Positions 16,077 to 23,234 of a stretch of 39,262 bases of DNA are shown here, one piece after another (the first letter of the stretch is position 1; the number at the start of each line of letters is the position of its first letter). The notes under the pieces were generated by a model. The model ran no database searches. It was not told the origin of the DNA and saw nothing but the letters and a program-made list of their open reading frames with translations. The translations under genes and the position numbers were made by a program. The DNA lies in contig JAKLPV010000022.1 in assembly GCA_022013685.1 (NCBI GenBank), positions 1 through 39,262 of the forward strand, given 5' to 3'. This DNA is from Anaerolineae bacterium. Its GTDB lineage: Bacteria; Chloroflexota; Anaerolineae; Anaerolineales; Villigracilaceae.

Positions 16077-17189
16077 TTATGGAATACACAAACGCTGTCC
16101 GGCATAGATCAGGCGCGGATTGGCAAGCTGGTTGGCACGCGCAATCTCTTCATACGGAACACCATAGTTGATGCCGATCCGGTAAAGTGTTTCACCAGAG
16201 CGCACCACATGATAAGCCCGGCAGGAAGCAGGAGTTACAGGGATCGGGGTTACATGAATCGGTGTCGCAGTTGGCGGGGCAAGCGTTGGGGTTGGGCCTG
16301 TCGCTGTTGCTGTTGGAGTTACCGGAGTAGGTGTTGTCGGAACAAATTGGGCATTGCAAACCGGACCGGATGGAATCGAGTCCCAGACAACATTTGGGAT
16401 GGTCAATTTCTGGCCGGGGAAGATGAAGTACGGCCACCAGATGCGGTTCACTTCAGCAATCGACCAGGGGTTGACACGATAACCGCGCCCGATACAGTAC
16501 AACGTTTCTCCCCAACGCACGGTGTGCGTTCCGCCATCCACGCTAACAGGCGGAACTGTCGCGGTGGGAACGGATGTAGTGGTCGCAGTGACAACCGTAG
16601 AGGTCGGGGATAGAACCGGCACAGTGGTTGCTGTGGTCGTTGCGGTCGCAGGCACAGCAGTTTGCCCCTGTCCACTTCCCACGGTTACGGTTCCAGCAGT
16701 CCAGACAGCCGGGATGGATGTCCCGTTTAAGTCAGCCATGAGCAGGCCCGTCGGCGCGGCCTGGACAGTACGTAGCGCCAGCGGCGAACTGCCATTGGCC
16801 TTGGCGCGGAACGTGATCTTCAGCAAAACGCCGCTGCCCTGCGCCGGAGCGCCATTGAGCTGGGCAACTGCATAATCAATCGTTCCCTCGGAGTTACTGA
16901 ACGTATTCTGCACCGTAAAATCCGCCGTCAAAAAGCCGCCATTGCTCATCGAAACCACTTCCAGCACAGCCGCATCGAACGAGAGATGAATTTCAAAAGC
17001 GGTCAGCCCGCTGATATTGTCGGCGCGGATAAAAGCATCGACCGTATCATTGACTTGCGCCGAAAGAGCAGCCGGATCCACTCTCACCGTAGCGCCAGTT
17101 TGGGCCATGGCCGGCGTGAAGCTGAGCAAAGCGCTCATTACCAGGAACAAAACCAGCAAGACCCCTGTCAGGTTTTTTATACGCCACAT
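16077..17189 (-). CDS. Secreted cohesin protein with two LysM domains
   Basis: 370 aa from the ATG at 17189, preferred over the ATG at 17201 because ATGGAG lies six bases upstream and it gives a compact signal peptide (MWRIKNLTGVLLVLF..., cleavage after AMA near residue 29). Domains: cohesin about 33-171; Pro/Thr-rich linker 173-217; LysM 220-265 (HTVRWGETLYCIGRGYRVNP); second Pro/Thr linker 281-322; LysM 325-370 (YHVVRSGETLYRIGINYGVP). LysM modules bind peptidoglycan or other GlcNAc polymers, so this would display a cohesin on the cell wall. It lies 24 bases before the cohesin lipoprotein gene in the same operon. Confidence 0.9.
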   Translation of the reverse strand: MWRIKNLTGVLLVLFLVMSALLSFTPAMAQTGATVRVDPAALSAQVNDTVDAFIRADNISGLTAFEIHLSFDAAVLEVVSMSNGGFLTADFTVQNTFSNSEGTIDYAVAQLNGAPAQGSGVLLKITFRAKANGSSPLALRTVQAAPTGLLMADLNGTSIPAVWTAGTVTVGSGQGQTAVPATATTTATTVPVLSPTSTVVTATTTSVPTATVPPVSVDGGTHTVRWGETLYCIGRGYRVNPWSIAEVNRIWWPYFIFPGQKLTIPNVVWDSIPSGPVCNAQFVPTTPTPVTPTATATGPTPTLAPPTATPIHVTPIPVTPASCRAYHVVRSGETLYRIGINYGVPYEEIARANQLANPRLIYAGQRLCIP

Positions 17190-17262
17190 AGCATACTCCA
17201 TCCATCAAAATTCTTACAAATTTCCATACTTACGCGCAAGACACGGCAAGCTTATCACACAT

Positions 17263-18315
17263 CTACGGCCAGGTGGTCGGGCCAACCTGGCCCCAGTTGC
17301 CGGAAAGGATTGCCAGGTCACTGATGTTGATGCGGCCATCGTCGTTGATGTCAGCCGATTCATCGGCTACAGTACAGCCGGCAGAAGCAGATCGTACCGC
17401 CACACCCGTTTGGCCGAACTTGCTGATGATTAAACCAACATCGAGAATATTGATTACGCTATCGCCGTTGATGTCGCCGCCGCGCAAAGAAATGGTACTC
17501 AACACCAGGTTTAGCTGGGCATTGCTCAGGACGACTCCGGATTTTTGTGCGGACAGGTAGCCGGGATAAGAAGCGCGGAAAGTGAACGTATCCAGATCCA
17601 GGTTAAGCAGGCTGAAAGCACCGCTTGAATTTGTATTAACAGTTTGCGAGGGCGTCACAAGACCAGTGGCGCTCACGCTGGTGCAGGAAAGTGTCCCGCC
17701 GCCCGCATTCGGGTTGGCTGGCACGCCCTGACGGGTAACCACACCAGTAACATCCACCGCATATTCGAATGTCACGCATTGCTGTGCGCCAACCGTGTGA
17801 GTGACCGCAAAGCCATCGGAATTAACCAGGTTCGATTGCAAGATCGAAAAACAGGTAGCGCCCTCGGCAGCGCCGGTGAAATGGAAACGCGCCGCAAAGC
17901 CGGTTCGGGTCGTTTGCGGGGTTCCGGCCAGCACCAGATGGATGCAAGGCTGCGCGCCGCCAGGACACTGTGCGGCCGGGAGAATTTCATTGATGCTGAC
18001 ATTGGGTGTGCCGAAAAAACCGGACAGAATCTCGGTGGTTGTTTGCGGCGACCCGAGCGGGGTAACAAAAGCCGGGTCATAACCAACATAAACTTCAGCG
18101 CCCGAAACCCCGGGGGTAACATTCGTCGCCGAGAATACCAGGTCGAAAATAACTTCTCCTCCCACCTGCCCGATCGCAGGAGATGGAGCGCTCAACGAAA
18201 CAGAAGCGGAGGATGTGACCTGCGGCGCGAGTGTTTCTGCGCTTGCACTCAGTGGCGTGAGTTGAAGCATCAACGCGAGAGCAAAAAAGACAACCAGCCA
18301 TTTGGGCATTTTCAT
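17263..18315 (-). CDS. Secreted cohesin-like protein with C-terminal dockerin
   Basis: 350 aa from the ATG at 18315 (GGAG eight bases upstream; an extension to 18381 lacks a site). Signal peptide 1-27 (SASAE). A cohesin-like domain spans 36-186 (IGQVGGEVIFDLVFSA, GAEVYVGYDPAFV). A carboxypeptidase-regulatory-like beta domain spans 188-275. A complete type I dockerin spans 281-346 with two EF-hand-like calcium loops, DINGDSVINILDVGLI and DINDDGRINISDLAIL. It could dock onto the cohesins of the two downstream genes. First gene of the trio, 73 bases ahead of the LysM protein. Confidence 0.88.
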   Translation of the reverse strand: MKMPKWLVVFFALALMLQLTPLSASAETLAPQVTSSASVSLSAPSPAIGQVGGEVIFDLVFSATNVTPGVSGAEVYVGYDPAFVTPLGSPQTTTEILSGFFGTPNVSINEILPAAQCPGGAQPCIHLVLAGTPQTTRTGFAARFHFTGAAEGATCFSILQSNLVNSDGFAVTHTVGAQQCVTFEYAVDVTGVVTRQGVPANPNAGGGTLSCTSVSATGLVTPSQTVNTNSSGAFSLLNLDLDTFTFRASYPGYLSAQKSGVVLSNAQLNLVLSTISLRGGDINGDSVINILDVGLIISKFGQTGVAVRSASAGCTVADESADINDDGRINISDLAILSGNWGQVGPTTWP

Positions 18316-18566
18316 AGCGTGAACTCCTTGTGATGTAAAAAATTGAGCATTGTGAGTGCCAGGAAAACCCTGGCGCAACAAAGCGTAATAAATTTTTTAC
18401 AGCATATCACACGCATAAAAACAAGCCGTTGCAACTACATTATTGAATAGTTGCCAAATCATTGTATAAGCCATTTCTGCCAGCCAGGAAGGGCAATCAC
18501 ATAAAAAATGCAAACAGGCAATTCAACCATCGATATAAACGTTTTATAAGCATTCCGGTTTTTGTC
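18316..18566. other. A+T-rich divergent intergenic region
   Basis: No gene seen. It holds the 5' leader of the dockerin gene with a small hairpin (GCCAGG 18358-18363 / CCTGGC 18369-18374) and a 7-bp inverted repeat GCAACTA (18431-18437) / TAGTTGC (18448-18454) that could be a protein-binding site. Confidence 0.5.
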
Positions 18567-18595
18567 TTGACAAATCGCCCAAACTTGAATAATAT
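18567..18595 (+). promoter_or_regulatory. Promoter of the cysteine operon
   Basis: TTGACA (18567-18572), 17-base spacer, TAATAT (18590-18595). Transcription should begin near 18602, about 33 bases before a small leader reading frame. Confidence 0.8.
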
Positions 18596-18634
18596 CTATC
18601 AAAATTATCTAATAAATCTTTGGAGAGATTCAGA

Positions 18635-18670
18635 ATGAATTATTGCTTATGTATGCGGCGGGTTTCGTAG
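18635..18670 (+). CDS. Cysteine leader peptide (11 codons)
   Basis: ATG at 18635, TAG at 18668-18670, encoding MNYCLCMRRVS. A good ribosome site GGAGAG (18622-18627) lies seven bases upstream. Two of eleven codons are cysteine (TGC 18644-18646, TGT 18650-18652), flanking a TTA leucine. It sits between a strong promoter and a terminator hairpin, ahead of genes for cysteine synthesis. The arrangement is that of an attenuation leader peptide whose translation senses charged tRNA-Cys. Too short for similarity evidence; the call rests on position, ribosome site and codon content. Confidence 0.75.
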   Translation: MNYCLCMRRVS

Positions 18671-18783
18671 TACCGTCGCTTCTTCAAAAATAAACAACGC
18701 CAACTGACCGAAGAACGGTACGCGAATCCCGCATGTGACATTTGAATTGTTGCATGGCGTTCGTCGCCGTTCTTTTTGTTTTG
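18670..18783 (+). promoter_or_regulatory. Transcription attenuator with alternative hairpins (cysteine-responsive, predicted)
   Basis: Antiterminator: segment 1, GTACCG (18670-18675) and TTCTTC (18680-18685), pairs with segment 2, CGGTAC (18716-18721) and GAAGAA (18710-18715); 12 bp with a 4-base bulge. Terminator: segment 2 AAGAACGG (18711-18718) instead pairs with CCGTTCTT (18767-18774), extended by CGAA/TTCG and GCATG/CATGGC, and is followed by TTCTTTTTGTTTT. Segment 1 starts on the last base of the leader stop codon. A ribosome finishing the leader would cover it and allow the terminator; one stalled at the Cys codons would leave it free to block the terminator. A further 11-bp helix (18700-18710 with 18802-18812) can enclose the terminator. 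Confidence 0.72.
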
Positions 18784-18845
18784 CCGTGAAAAGCGGCAAA
18801 GCGGTCAGTTGGTTTTATTTTATCCAGAAAAGGATCTCCAAATAT

Positions 18846-19316
18846 ATGAATGAAGTAACCCAAAAAGTAGATCATGCCGCGCTGAAAGCGAATCAATTGG
18901 CCATCATTACACTGAATGTGCTGGCCTTTGTGCTCAATGCTCCCTGGCTGGCCGGGCTGGTAGCCATTGTCATGCTTGCCGGTACGCTGGCTGGCAAGCC
19001 ATTTTTCGGGCAGTTGGTTCGAAAAGTCATCCAGTACAAACCCGATGTCATCCAGGATAATCCTGAACCGCATCGCTTTGCCCAGGGGCTGGGCGGCGTC
19101 TTTATGCTTGGCGGCGCAATATCCCTTTTCGCGGGGCTGGGCGCGCTCGGTTGGGGATTGGTGTGGACAGTGGCTGCCCTGGCAGCGCTCAACGCTTTTG
19201 GCGGATTCTGCGCCGGATGCTTTGTCTACTACTGGCTGGCCCGCTTCAGGGTTCCGGGGTTTCCCAAGACTGCCCCCGCCGGAACGGTTCCCGGCTTTCG
19301 CCCAAAGGAAAGTTAA
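18846..19316 (+). CDS. DUF4395 membrane protein
   Basis: 156 aa from the ATG at 18846 (AAAGGA about 11 bases upstream). An in-frame start at 18735 lies inside the attenuator and was rejected. The pattern of paired hydrophobic helices (about 20-60 and 85-135), the NPEPHRFAQGLGG segment and the conserved FCAGCFVYYWL CxxC pair match DUF4395, a family often found beside thioredoxin and rhodanese genes. A role in membrane thiol or sulfur transfer is plausible from the CxxC pair and from its place as first gene of the cysteine operon, three bases before the thioredoxin gene. Biochemical function unknown. Confidence 0.85.
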   Translation: MNEVTQKVDHAALKANQLAIITLNVLAFVLNAPWLAGLVAIVMLAGTLAGKPFFGQLVRKVIQYKPDVIQDNPEPHRFAQGLGGVFMLGGAISLFAGLGALGWGLVWTVAALAALNAFGGFCAGCFVYYWLARFRVPGFPKTAPAGTVPGFRPKES

Positions 19317-19319
19317 CGG

Positions 19320-19739
19320 ATGAACACAGAAATTTTTGAGAGGCTGATCATGGCAGTAGCCATTTCAGGGTTGGGCGTTGCGGGTTACATCCTGTTTAAC
19401 CGCTTCACGCTTAAACGGGCCGAGAGCAAGGTGGCGCGTTTCCAGTCCTATCGTCCCGGCCTGCCAGCGCTCGTTTATTTCACTACTCCGACCTGCGCGC
19501 CGTGCAAAACGGTTCAGCGTCCTACGATTGAACGCATCAAGGGCAATTTTGGCCGCTGGTTCCAGGTCATCGAAGTGGACGCCAGCACACAACCCGAATT
19601 AGCCCAGGAATGGGGCGTGATGAGCGTTCCGACCACTTTTGTTATCGACGCCAGTGGCAAACCTCGTTATGTCAACCACGGCGTGACCAATGCTGAAACA
19701 TTAATCAAACAACTTGAATTGGAGGATTTTTCGATATGA
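19320..19739 (+). CDS. Membrane-anchored thioredoxin-like protein (CAPC)
   Basis: 139 aa. An N-terminal membrane helix (residues 10-26) is followed by a thioredoxin fold: [18 protein letters not shown] carries the redox pair C59/C62 (CAPC instead of the usual CGPC), then VIEVDAS and the cis-proline loop SVPTTFVID. Orientation (outside or inside) is not certain; the basic loop after the helix ([10 protein letters not shown]) suggests the thioredoxin domain may be cytoplasmic. The stop overlaps the cysteine synthase start (ATGA), so translation is coupled. Probably supplies or receives thiol electrons with the DUF4395 protein. Confidence 0.88.
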   Translation: MNTEIFERLIMAVAISGLGVAGYILFNRFTLKRAESKVARFQSYRPGLPALVYFTTPTCAPCKTVQRPTIERIKGNFGRWFQVIEVDASTQPELAQEWGVMSVPTTFVIDASGKPRYVNHGVTNAETLIKQLELEDFSI

Positions 19740-20671
19740 AAATTGCTGCGAACGTAACCGAATTAATTGGGAATACCCCGCTGGTACGCTTGAACCGTTT
19801 GAGCGAGGGCGCTGTCGCTGAAGTAGTGCTAAAGCTGGAATTTTACAACCCGGCCAAAAGCGTCAAAGACCGGATTGGCTTTTCGATGATCGATGCCGCC
19901 GAAAAAGCAGGCTTGCTGACCAAGTATAAAACCATCGTCGAGCCGACCAGCGGCAACACCGGCATCGCCCTGGCAATGGTAGCCGCCGCCAAGGGCTACA
20001 AGTGCATCCTGACCATGCCTGAAACGATGAGCCGCGAACGCCGCATGTTGTTGCGCGCTTACGGGGCCGAACTGGTGTTGACCCCTGGACCGGACGGTAT
20101 GGGCGGAGCGATCCGCAAGGCTGAAGAGATTCGCGCCAGCGACCCGGAGAAATATTTCGTCCCGCAGCAGTTCCAGAACCCGGCCAACCCTGAAATTCAC
20201 CGCAAAACCACCGCCGAGGAGGTCTGGCGCGATACCGATGGCAAAGTGGATATTTTCGTCTCCGGCATCGGCACCGGTGGGACGATCACCGGCGTGGGCG
20301 AGGTGCTCAAAAGCCGCAAACCGTCCGTGCAGGTGGTGGCGATCGAGCCAGACGCTTCAGCGATCCTTTCTGGCGGCGCCAAAGGCCCGCACAAAATTCA
20401 GGGCATCGGCGCGGGATTCGTGCCAGATGTGTTGAACACCAAGATCTACGATGAAGTCGTTCGTGTGACCGACGATAACGCGATGGATACGGCCCGCCGC
20501 CTGGCCAAGGAAGAAGGCATTCTGGTCGGTATCTCATCCGGCGCAGCGACCTGGGCAGCCTTGCAGGTGGCCCAACGCCCCGAAAACGCCGGGAAGTTGA
20601 TTGTGGTCATCATCCCCTCGTTCGGCGAGCGCTATCTCTCGTCGGCGCTGTACGCGCATCTGGCAGATTAA
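19736..20671 (+). CDS. cysK: Cysteine synthase (O-acetylserine sulfhydrylase)
   Basis: 311 aa, full length. PLP-dependent beta-replacement enzyme making cysteine from O-acetylserine and sulfide (or a sulfur-carrier thiocarboxylate in CysM-type members). K44 in [11 protein letters not shown] forms the Schiff base, TSGNTG (71-76) binds the substrate carboxylate, [12 protein letters not shown] holds the PLP phosphate, and the second glycine-rich turn GISSGA is near residue 265. The start codon overlaps the thioredoxin stop. Partner gene cysE lies 91 bases downstream. CysK versus CysM cannot be settled by eye; the sulfur-carrier gene nearby leaves the CysM option open. Confidence 0.93.
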   Translation: MKIAANVTELIGNTPLVRLNRLSEGAVAEVVLKLEFYNPAKSVKDRIGFSMIDAAEKAGLLTKYKTIVEPTSGNTGIALAMVAAAKGYKCILTMPETMSRERRMLLRAYGAELVLTPGPDGMGGAIRKAEEIRASDPEKYFVPQQFQNPANPEIHRKTTAEEVWRDTDGKVDIFVSGIGTGGTITGVGEVLKSRKPSVQVVAIEPDASAILSGGAKGPHKIQGIGAGFVPDVLNTKIYDEVVRVTDDNAMDTARRLAKEEGILVGISSGAATWAALQVAQRPENAGKLIVVIIPSFGERYLSSALYAHLAD

Positions 20672-20673
20672 GG

Positions 20674-20706
20674 GTATCAGGTTTTGCTGTGTCAGGTGTC
20701 AGGCAA
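20674..20706 (+). repeat. Intergenic repeat copy 1 (TATCAGGTTTT family)
   Basis: A 33-base stretch starting GTATCAGGTTTT and ending GTGTCAGGCAA. It matches 21883-21915 at 28 of 33 positions and lies between cysK and cysE. Confidence 0.7.
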
Positions 20707-20762
20707 GATCATTCATCCCTGAAAACCGGCACATCGCACCAGATTTCCATCATGGAGTTCTT

Positions 20763-21518
20763 ATGCAAGCCGAAAGCACACAATCTCAAAAACAACCGAA
20801 CAAAAAAACGCCCGGTTTCTTCGCATCAGTAAGCGATGATCTGAAATCAGCCCTGCAACGCGACCCGGCAGCGCGCTCACGGTTCGAAATCGCCCTGCTT
20901 TACCCCGGCTTGCATGCAGTCTGGATTCACCGCGTCACTCACTGGTTGTGGCAGCGTGGCGCAAAACTGCCGGCGCGCTGGCTGTCGCAACTGGCGCGAG
21001 GCCTGACCGGCATTGAAATCCACCCCGGAGCAACCATCGGTCAGCGGGTCTTCATCGACCACGGCATGGGCGTGGTGATCGGCGAGACTGCCGAGGTCGG
21101 AGATGAAGTCACCCTGTATCACGGCGTGACCCTGGGCGGGACTTCGCTCGAAAAGGGCAAGCGCCACCCGACCATCGGCTGCCGGGTGACAATTGGCGCA
21201 GGCGCGAAGGTGCTCGGCAACATCACCATCGGGCCTGACAGCCGCATCGGGGCCAATGCGGTGGTTGTCAAATCGGTGCCGGAAAATTCGGTCGTGGTCG
21301 GCGTGCCAGGACAGATCGTCAGACGCACCAAACTGCACCACGAAGGCGACGCCCCCGACCTGAACCATACCGCCCTGCCAGATGTCTTCGCCGTGGCGAT
21401 CAAAGACCTGATGTCGCGCGTCGACGAGCTTGAAGGCCGCGTGACCGTCCACGATCACCCTGGGCACGTACATGCCCCGGTGGATGACGCCTGGGAAGGG
21501 ATCGAGTTCATGATATAG
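20763..21518 (+). CDS. cysE: Serine O-acetyltransferase
   Basis: 251 aa from the ATG at 20763 (GGAG at 20754-20757, spacing five). Makes O-acetylserine for the adjacent cysteine synthase. The N-terminal helical part (about 20-85) is short as in plant/Bacillus-type enzymes. The left-handed beta-helix contains [20 protein letters not shown] with the catalytic Asp-His pair (99-100), then [11 protein letters not shown] and repeated hexapeptides to about 180. The C-terminus is extended by about 50 acidic and His-containing residues after the usual end of the fold; the extension might interact with the synthase, but that is a guess. Confidence 0.93.
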   Translation: MQAESTQSQKQPNKKTPGFFASVSDDLKSALQRDPAARSRFEIALLYPGLHAVWIHRVTHWLWQRGAKLPARWLSQLARGLTGIEIHPGATIGQRVFIDHGMGVVIGETAEVGDEVTLYHGVTLGGTSLEKGKRHPTIGCRVTIGAGAKVLGNITIGPDSRIGANAVVVKSVPENSVVVGVPGQIVRRTKLHHEGDAPDLNHTALPDVFAVAIKDLMSRVDELEGRVTVHDHPGHVHAPVDDAWEGIEFMI

Positions 21519-21540
21519 GTTTCAACAAGAAACAAACCAA

Positions 21541-21588
21541 AGGCAGGTAACCAGATTTGAATAGCGACGGTTACCTGTCTTTATTTTT
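21541..21588 (+). terminator. Terminator of the cysteine operon
   Basis: AGGCAGGTAACC (21541-21552) pairs with GGTTACCTGTCT (21569-21580) with one G-U, then TTATTTTT. It separates cysE from the sulfur-carrier unit. Confidence 0.82.
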
Positions 21589-21599
21589 CCGTGTATACT
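21571..21599 (+). promoter_or_regulatory. Predicted promoter of the sulfur-carrier unit
   Basis: TTACCT (21571-21576), 17-base spacer, TATACT (21594-21599). The ATG lies only six bases after the -10 box, so the mRNA would be leaderless. Confidence 0.5.
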
Positions 21600-21605
21600 T
21601 GCGGC

Positions 21606-21878
21606 ATGCCTACACTTCGCGTCCCCGCTCCGCTCAAATTTTATCTCGATAACCAGTCTGAAATTGTCTTGAAGGGTGAAACGGTTGGCGATGTTTTGCG
21701 CAACCTGTCAAAACAATATCCCAAGATCAACAGCCATGTTTTCGACAACAGCGGACAAGTCCGCCGCCATATCAACCTGTTCGTCAACGCCGACAACATC
21801 CGCGACCTGCAAGGGTTGGGGACACCGGTTGACGAGGAAGATATTGTGAAAATTCTGCCTTCCGTCACGGGCGGGTGA
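21606..21878 (+). CDS. MoaD/ThiS/CysO-family sulfur-carrier protein
   Basis: 90-aa ubiquitin-fold protein ending in the diagnostic Gly-Gly (SVTGG). Such proteins are adenylated and then thiocarboxylated at the last glycine by an E1-like enzyme, which is encoded 136 bases downstream. The start at 21606 is taken because similarity begins with PTLRVPAPLKFYLDN and a -10 box lies just before it; no Shine-Dalgarno exists, so it is probably translated from a leaderless mRNA. Placement between cysteine synthesis genes and a MoeZ-like activator favours a CysO-like role in cysteine synthesis over molybdopterin synthesis, but this is inference. Confidence 0.88.
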   Translation: MPTLRVPAPLKFYLDNQSEIVLKGETVGDVLRNLSKQYPKINSHVFDNSGQVRRHINLFVNADNIRDLQGLGTPVDEEDIVKILPSVTGG

Positions 21879-21882
21879 GCAA

Positions 21883-21915
21883 GTATCAGGTTTTCCCGTG
21901 CGAGGTGTCAGGTAA
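21883..21915 (+). repeat. Intergenic repeat copy 2 (TATCAGGTTTT family)
   Basis: Second copy of the repeat at 20674-20706 (28/33 identical). Here GTGTCAGG (21905-21912) can also pair with CCTGACAC (22003-22010) just before the next gene, forming a large stem-loop in the leader. Confidence 0.7.
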
Positions 21916-22014
21916 AACCAAAACATGCAACCTGACATCAGGCACACTTCGACCTCGCTCAGCCCAAACCGGATAGATAACACCTGAAATGACACATCAA
22001 CACCTGACACTCCT

Positions 22015-23163
22015 ATGGAACTCTCTCACGAAGAAATCCTGCGCTATTCGCGGCACCTGCTGATCCCCGAAGTGGGGTTGGAAGGCCAGAGAAAGCTGAA
22101 ACAGGCCTCAGCCCTGGTGATCGGCACGGGCGGCCTCGGCTCGCCAGTATCGCTGTACCTGGCCGCAGCGGGAGTGGGCCGGATCGGGCTGGTCGATTAC
22201 GATGTGGTCGATTCGTCGAATCTCCAACGTCAGGTTGTGCATGGCAGTTCAACGGTAGGCAAGCTCAAGGTGGAGAGCGCGCGCGAAAGGCTGCTCGATC
22301 TGAATCCCGGCATCCAGGTCGATACTTACAATGAACCGTTTACATCTGCCAATGCCATGCAGGTTGCCGCGCCTTATGATGTGCTGATCGACGGCACTGA
22401 CAACTTCCCGACCCGCTATCTGAGCAATGACGTGGCCGTTTTCCTGGGCAAGCCGAATGTTTACGGCTCGATCTTCCGTTTCGACGGCCAGGCGAGCGTC
22501 TTTTTCGCCAAACAAGGCCCGTGCTACCGCTGTCTTTTCCCCGAACCGCCTCCACCCGGTATGGTCCCGACATGCGCCGAGGGCGGCGTGCTCGGCATTT
22601 TGCCAGGCACGATCGGCACGATCCAGGCCACCGAAGCGCTCAAACTGATGCTCGGGATCGGCGATTCGCTGATCGGGCGGCTGCTGCTCTATAACGCGCT
22701 GGATATGTCGTTCGATTTTGTCAACTTGAAGAAAAACCCCAAATGCCGGGTCTGCGGGCCAAATGCGGATATTACGGAATTGATCGATTACGAGGAGTTT
22801 TGCGGCGTGCCCGGCCATGACCACGAAAGCGGCTCTGCCGGCGCTGAATGGGACATTAACGCCCCGCAGCTTGCCTCCCGTTTAAAAGACGAAAATCCGC
22901 CGTTGCTGCTGGATGTGCGCGAACCGCACGAACTACAAATTTCGGCCCTGGCGGGAGCGGTCAACATCCCGTTGGGCACGCTCGCTGCGCGCCTGTCGGA
23001 GTTGGATTCGGCCCGCGAAATGGTCGTGCTCTGCAAGTCTGGCTCGCGCTCGGCCCGCGCCCTGGAGCTGCTGGCCAGTGCCGGCTTCAAGCGGATCAAG
23101 AATTTACAGGGCGGCATCAACGCCTGGGCAAAAGAAGTCGATAACAGCCTGCCGGTCTATTGA
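22015..23163 (+). CDS. MoeZ-like adenylyltransferase/sulfurtransferase (MoeB/ThiF + rhodanese)
   Basis: 382 aa. The N-terminal E1-like domain (1-250) has the ATP loop GTGGLGSP (37-44), zinc cysteines C170/C173 and C244/C247, and catalytic C187 in PGMVPTCAEGG. The C-terminal rhodanese domain (about 280-382) has active-site C340 in LCKSGSRS. This is the MoeZ/UBA4 architecture: it adenylates the Gly-Gly end of a sulfur carrier and transfers sulfur from its rhodanese cysteine. The carrier is the preceding gene. Ends at a convergent terminator. Confidence 0.94.
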   Translation: MELSHEEILRYSRHLLIPEVGLEGQRKLKQASALVIGTGGLGSPVSLYLAAAGVGRIGLVDYDVVDSSNLQRQVVHGSSTVGKLKVESARERLLDLNPGIQVDTYNEPFTSANAMQVAAPYDVLIDGTDNFPTRYLSNDVAVFLGKPNVYGSIFRFDGQASVFFAKQGPCYRCLFPEPPPPGMVPTCAEGGVLGILPGTIGTIQATEALKLMLGIGDSLIGRLLLYNALDMSFDFVNLKKNPKCRVCGPNADITELIDYEEFCGVPGHDHESGSAGAEWDINAPQLASRLKDENPPLLLDVREPHELQISALAGAVNIPLGTLAARLSELDSAREMVVLCKSGSRSARALELLASAGFKRIKNLQGGINAWAKEVDNSLPVY

Positions 23164-23182
23164 GCATCGGATTTTTAAAGCA

Positions 23183-23214
23183 AAAAACGCCATCCAAAAT
23201 GGGGTGGCGTTTTT
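23183..23214. terminator. Bidirectional terminator between convergent sulfur genes
   Basis: AAAAACGCCATCC (23183-23195) pairs with GGGTGGCGTTTTT (from 23202) around a short loop; U-runs on both strands. Confidence 0.85.
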
Positions 23215-23234
23215 CGTTGCTAGTTGCGGGAATC

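Noticed and set aside
16281-16680. Short tandem-like ACxGTxG repeats resembling a simple-sequence or CRISPR-like array
   Set aside because: They are the codons of the Pro/Thr-rich linkers in the cohesin-LysM protein; no fixed repeat/spacer unit exists.
18596-18845. Riboswitch (SAM type) or T-box as explanation for the cysteine-operon leader
   Set aside because: I see no T-box TGGNACC-like sequence or specifier loop and no SAM-I core; the leader peptide with Cys codons and the alternative hairpins explain the region better.
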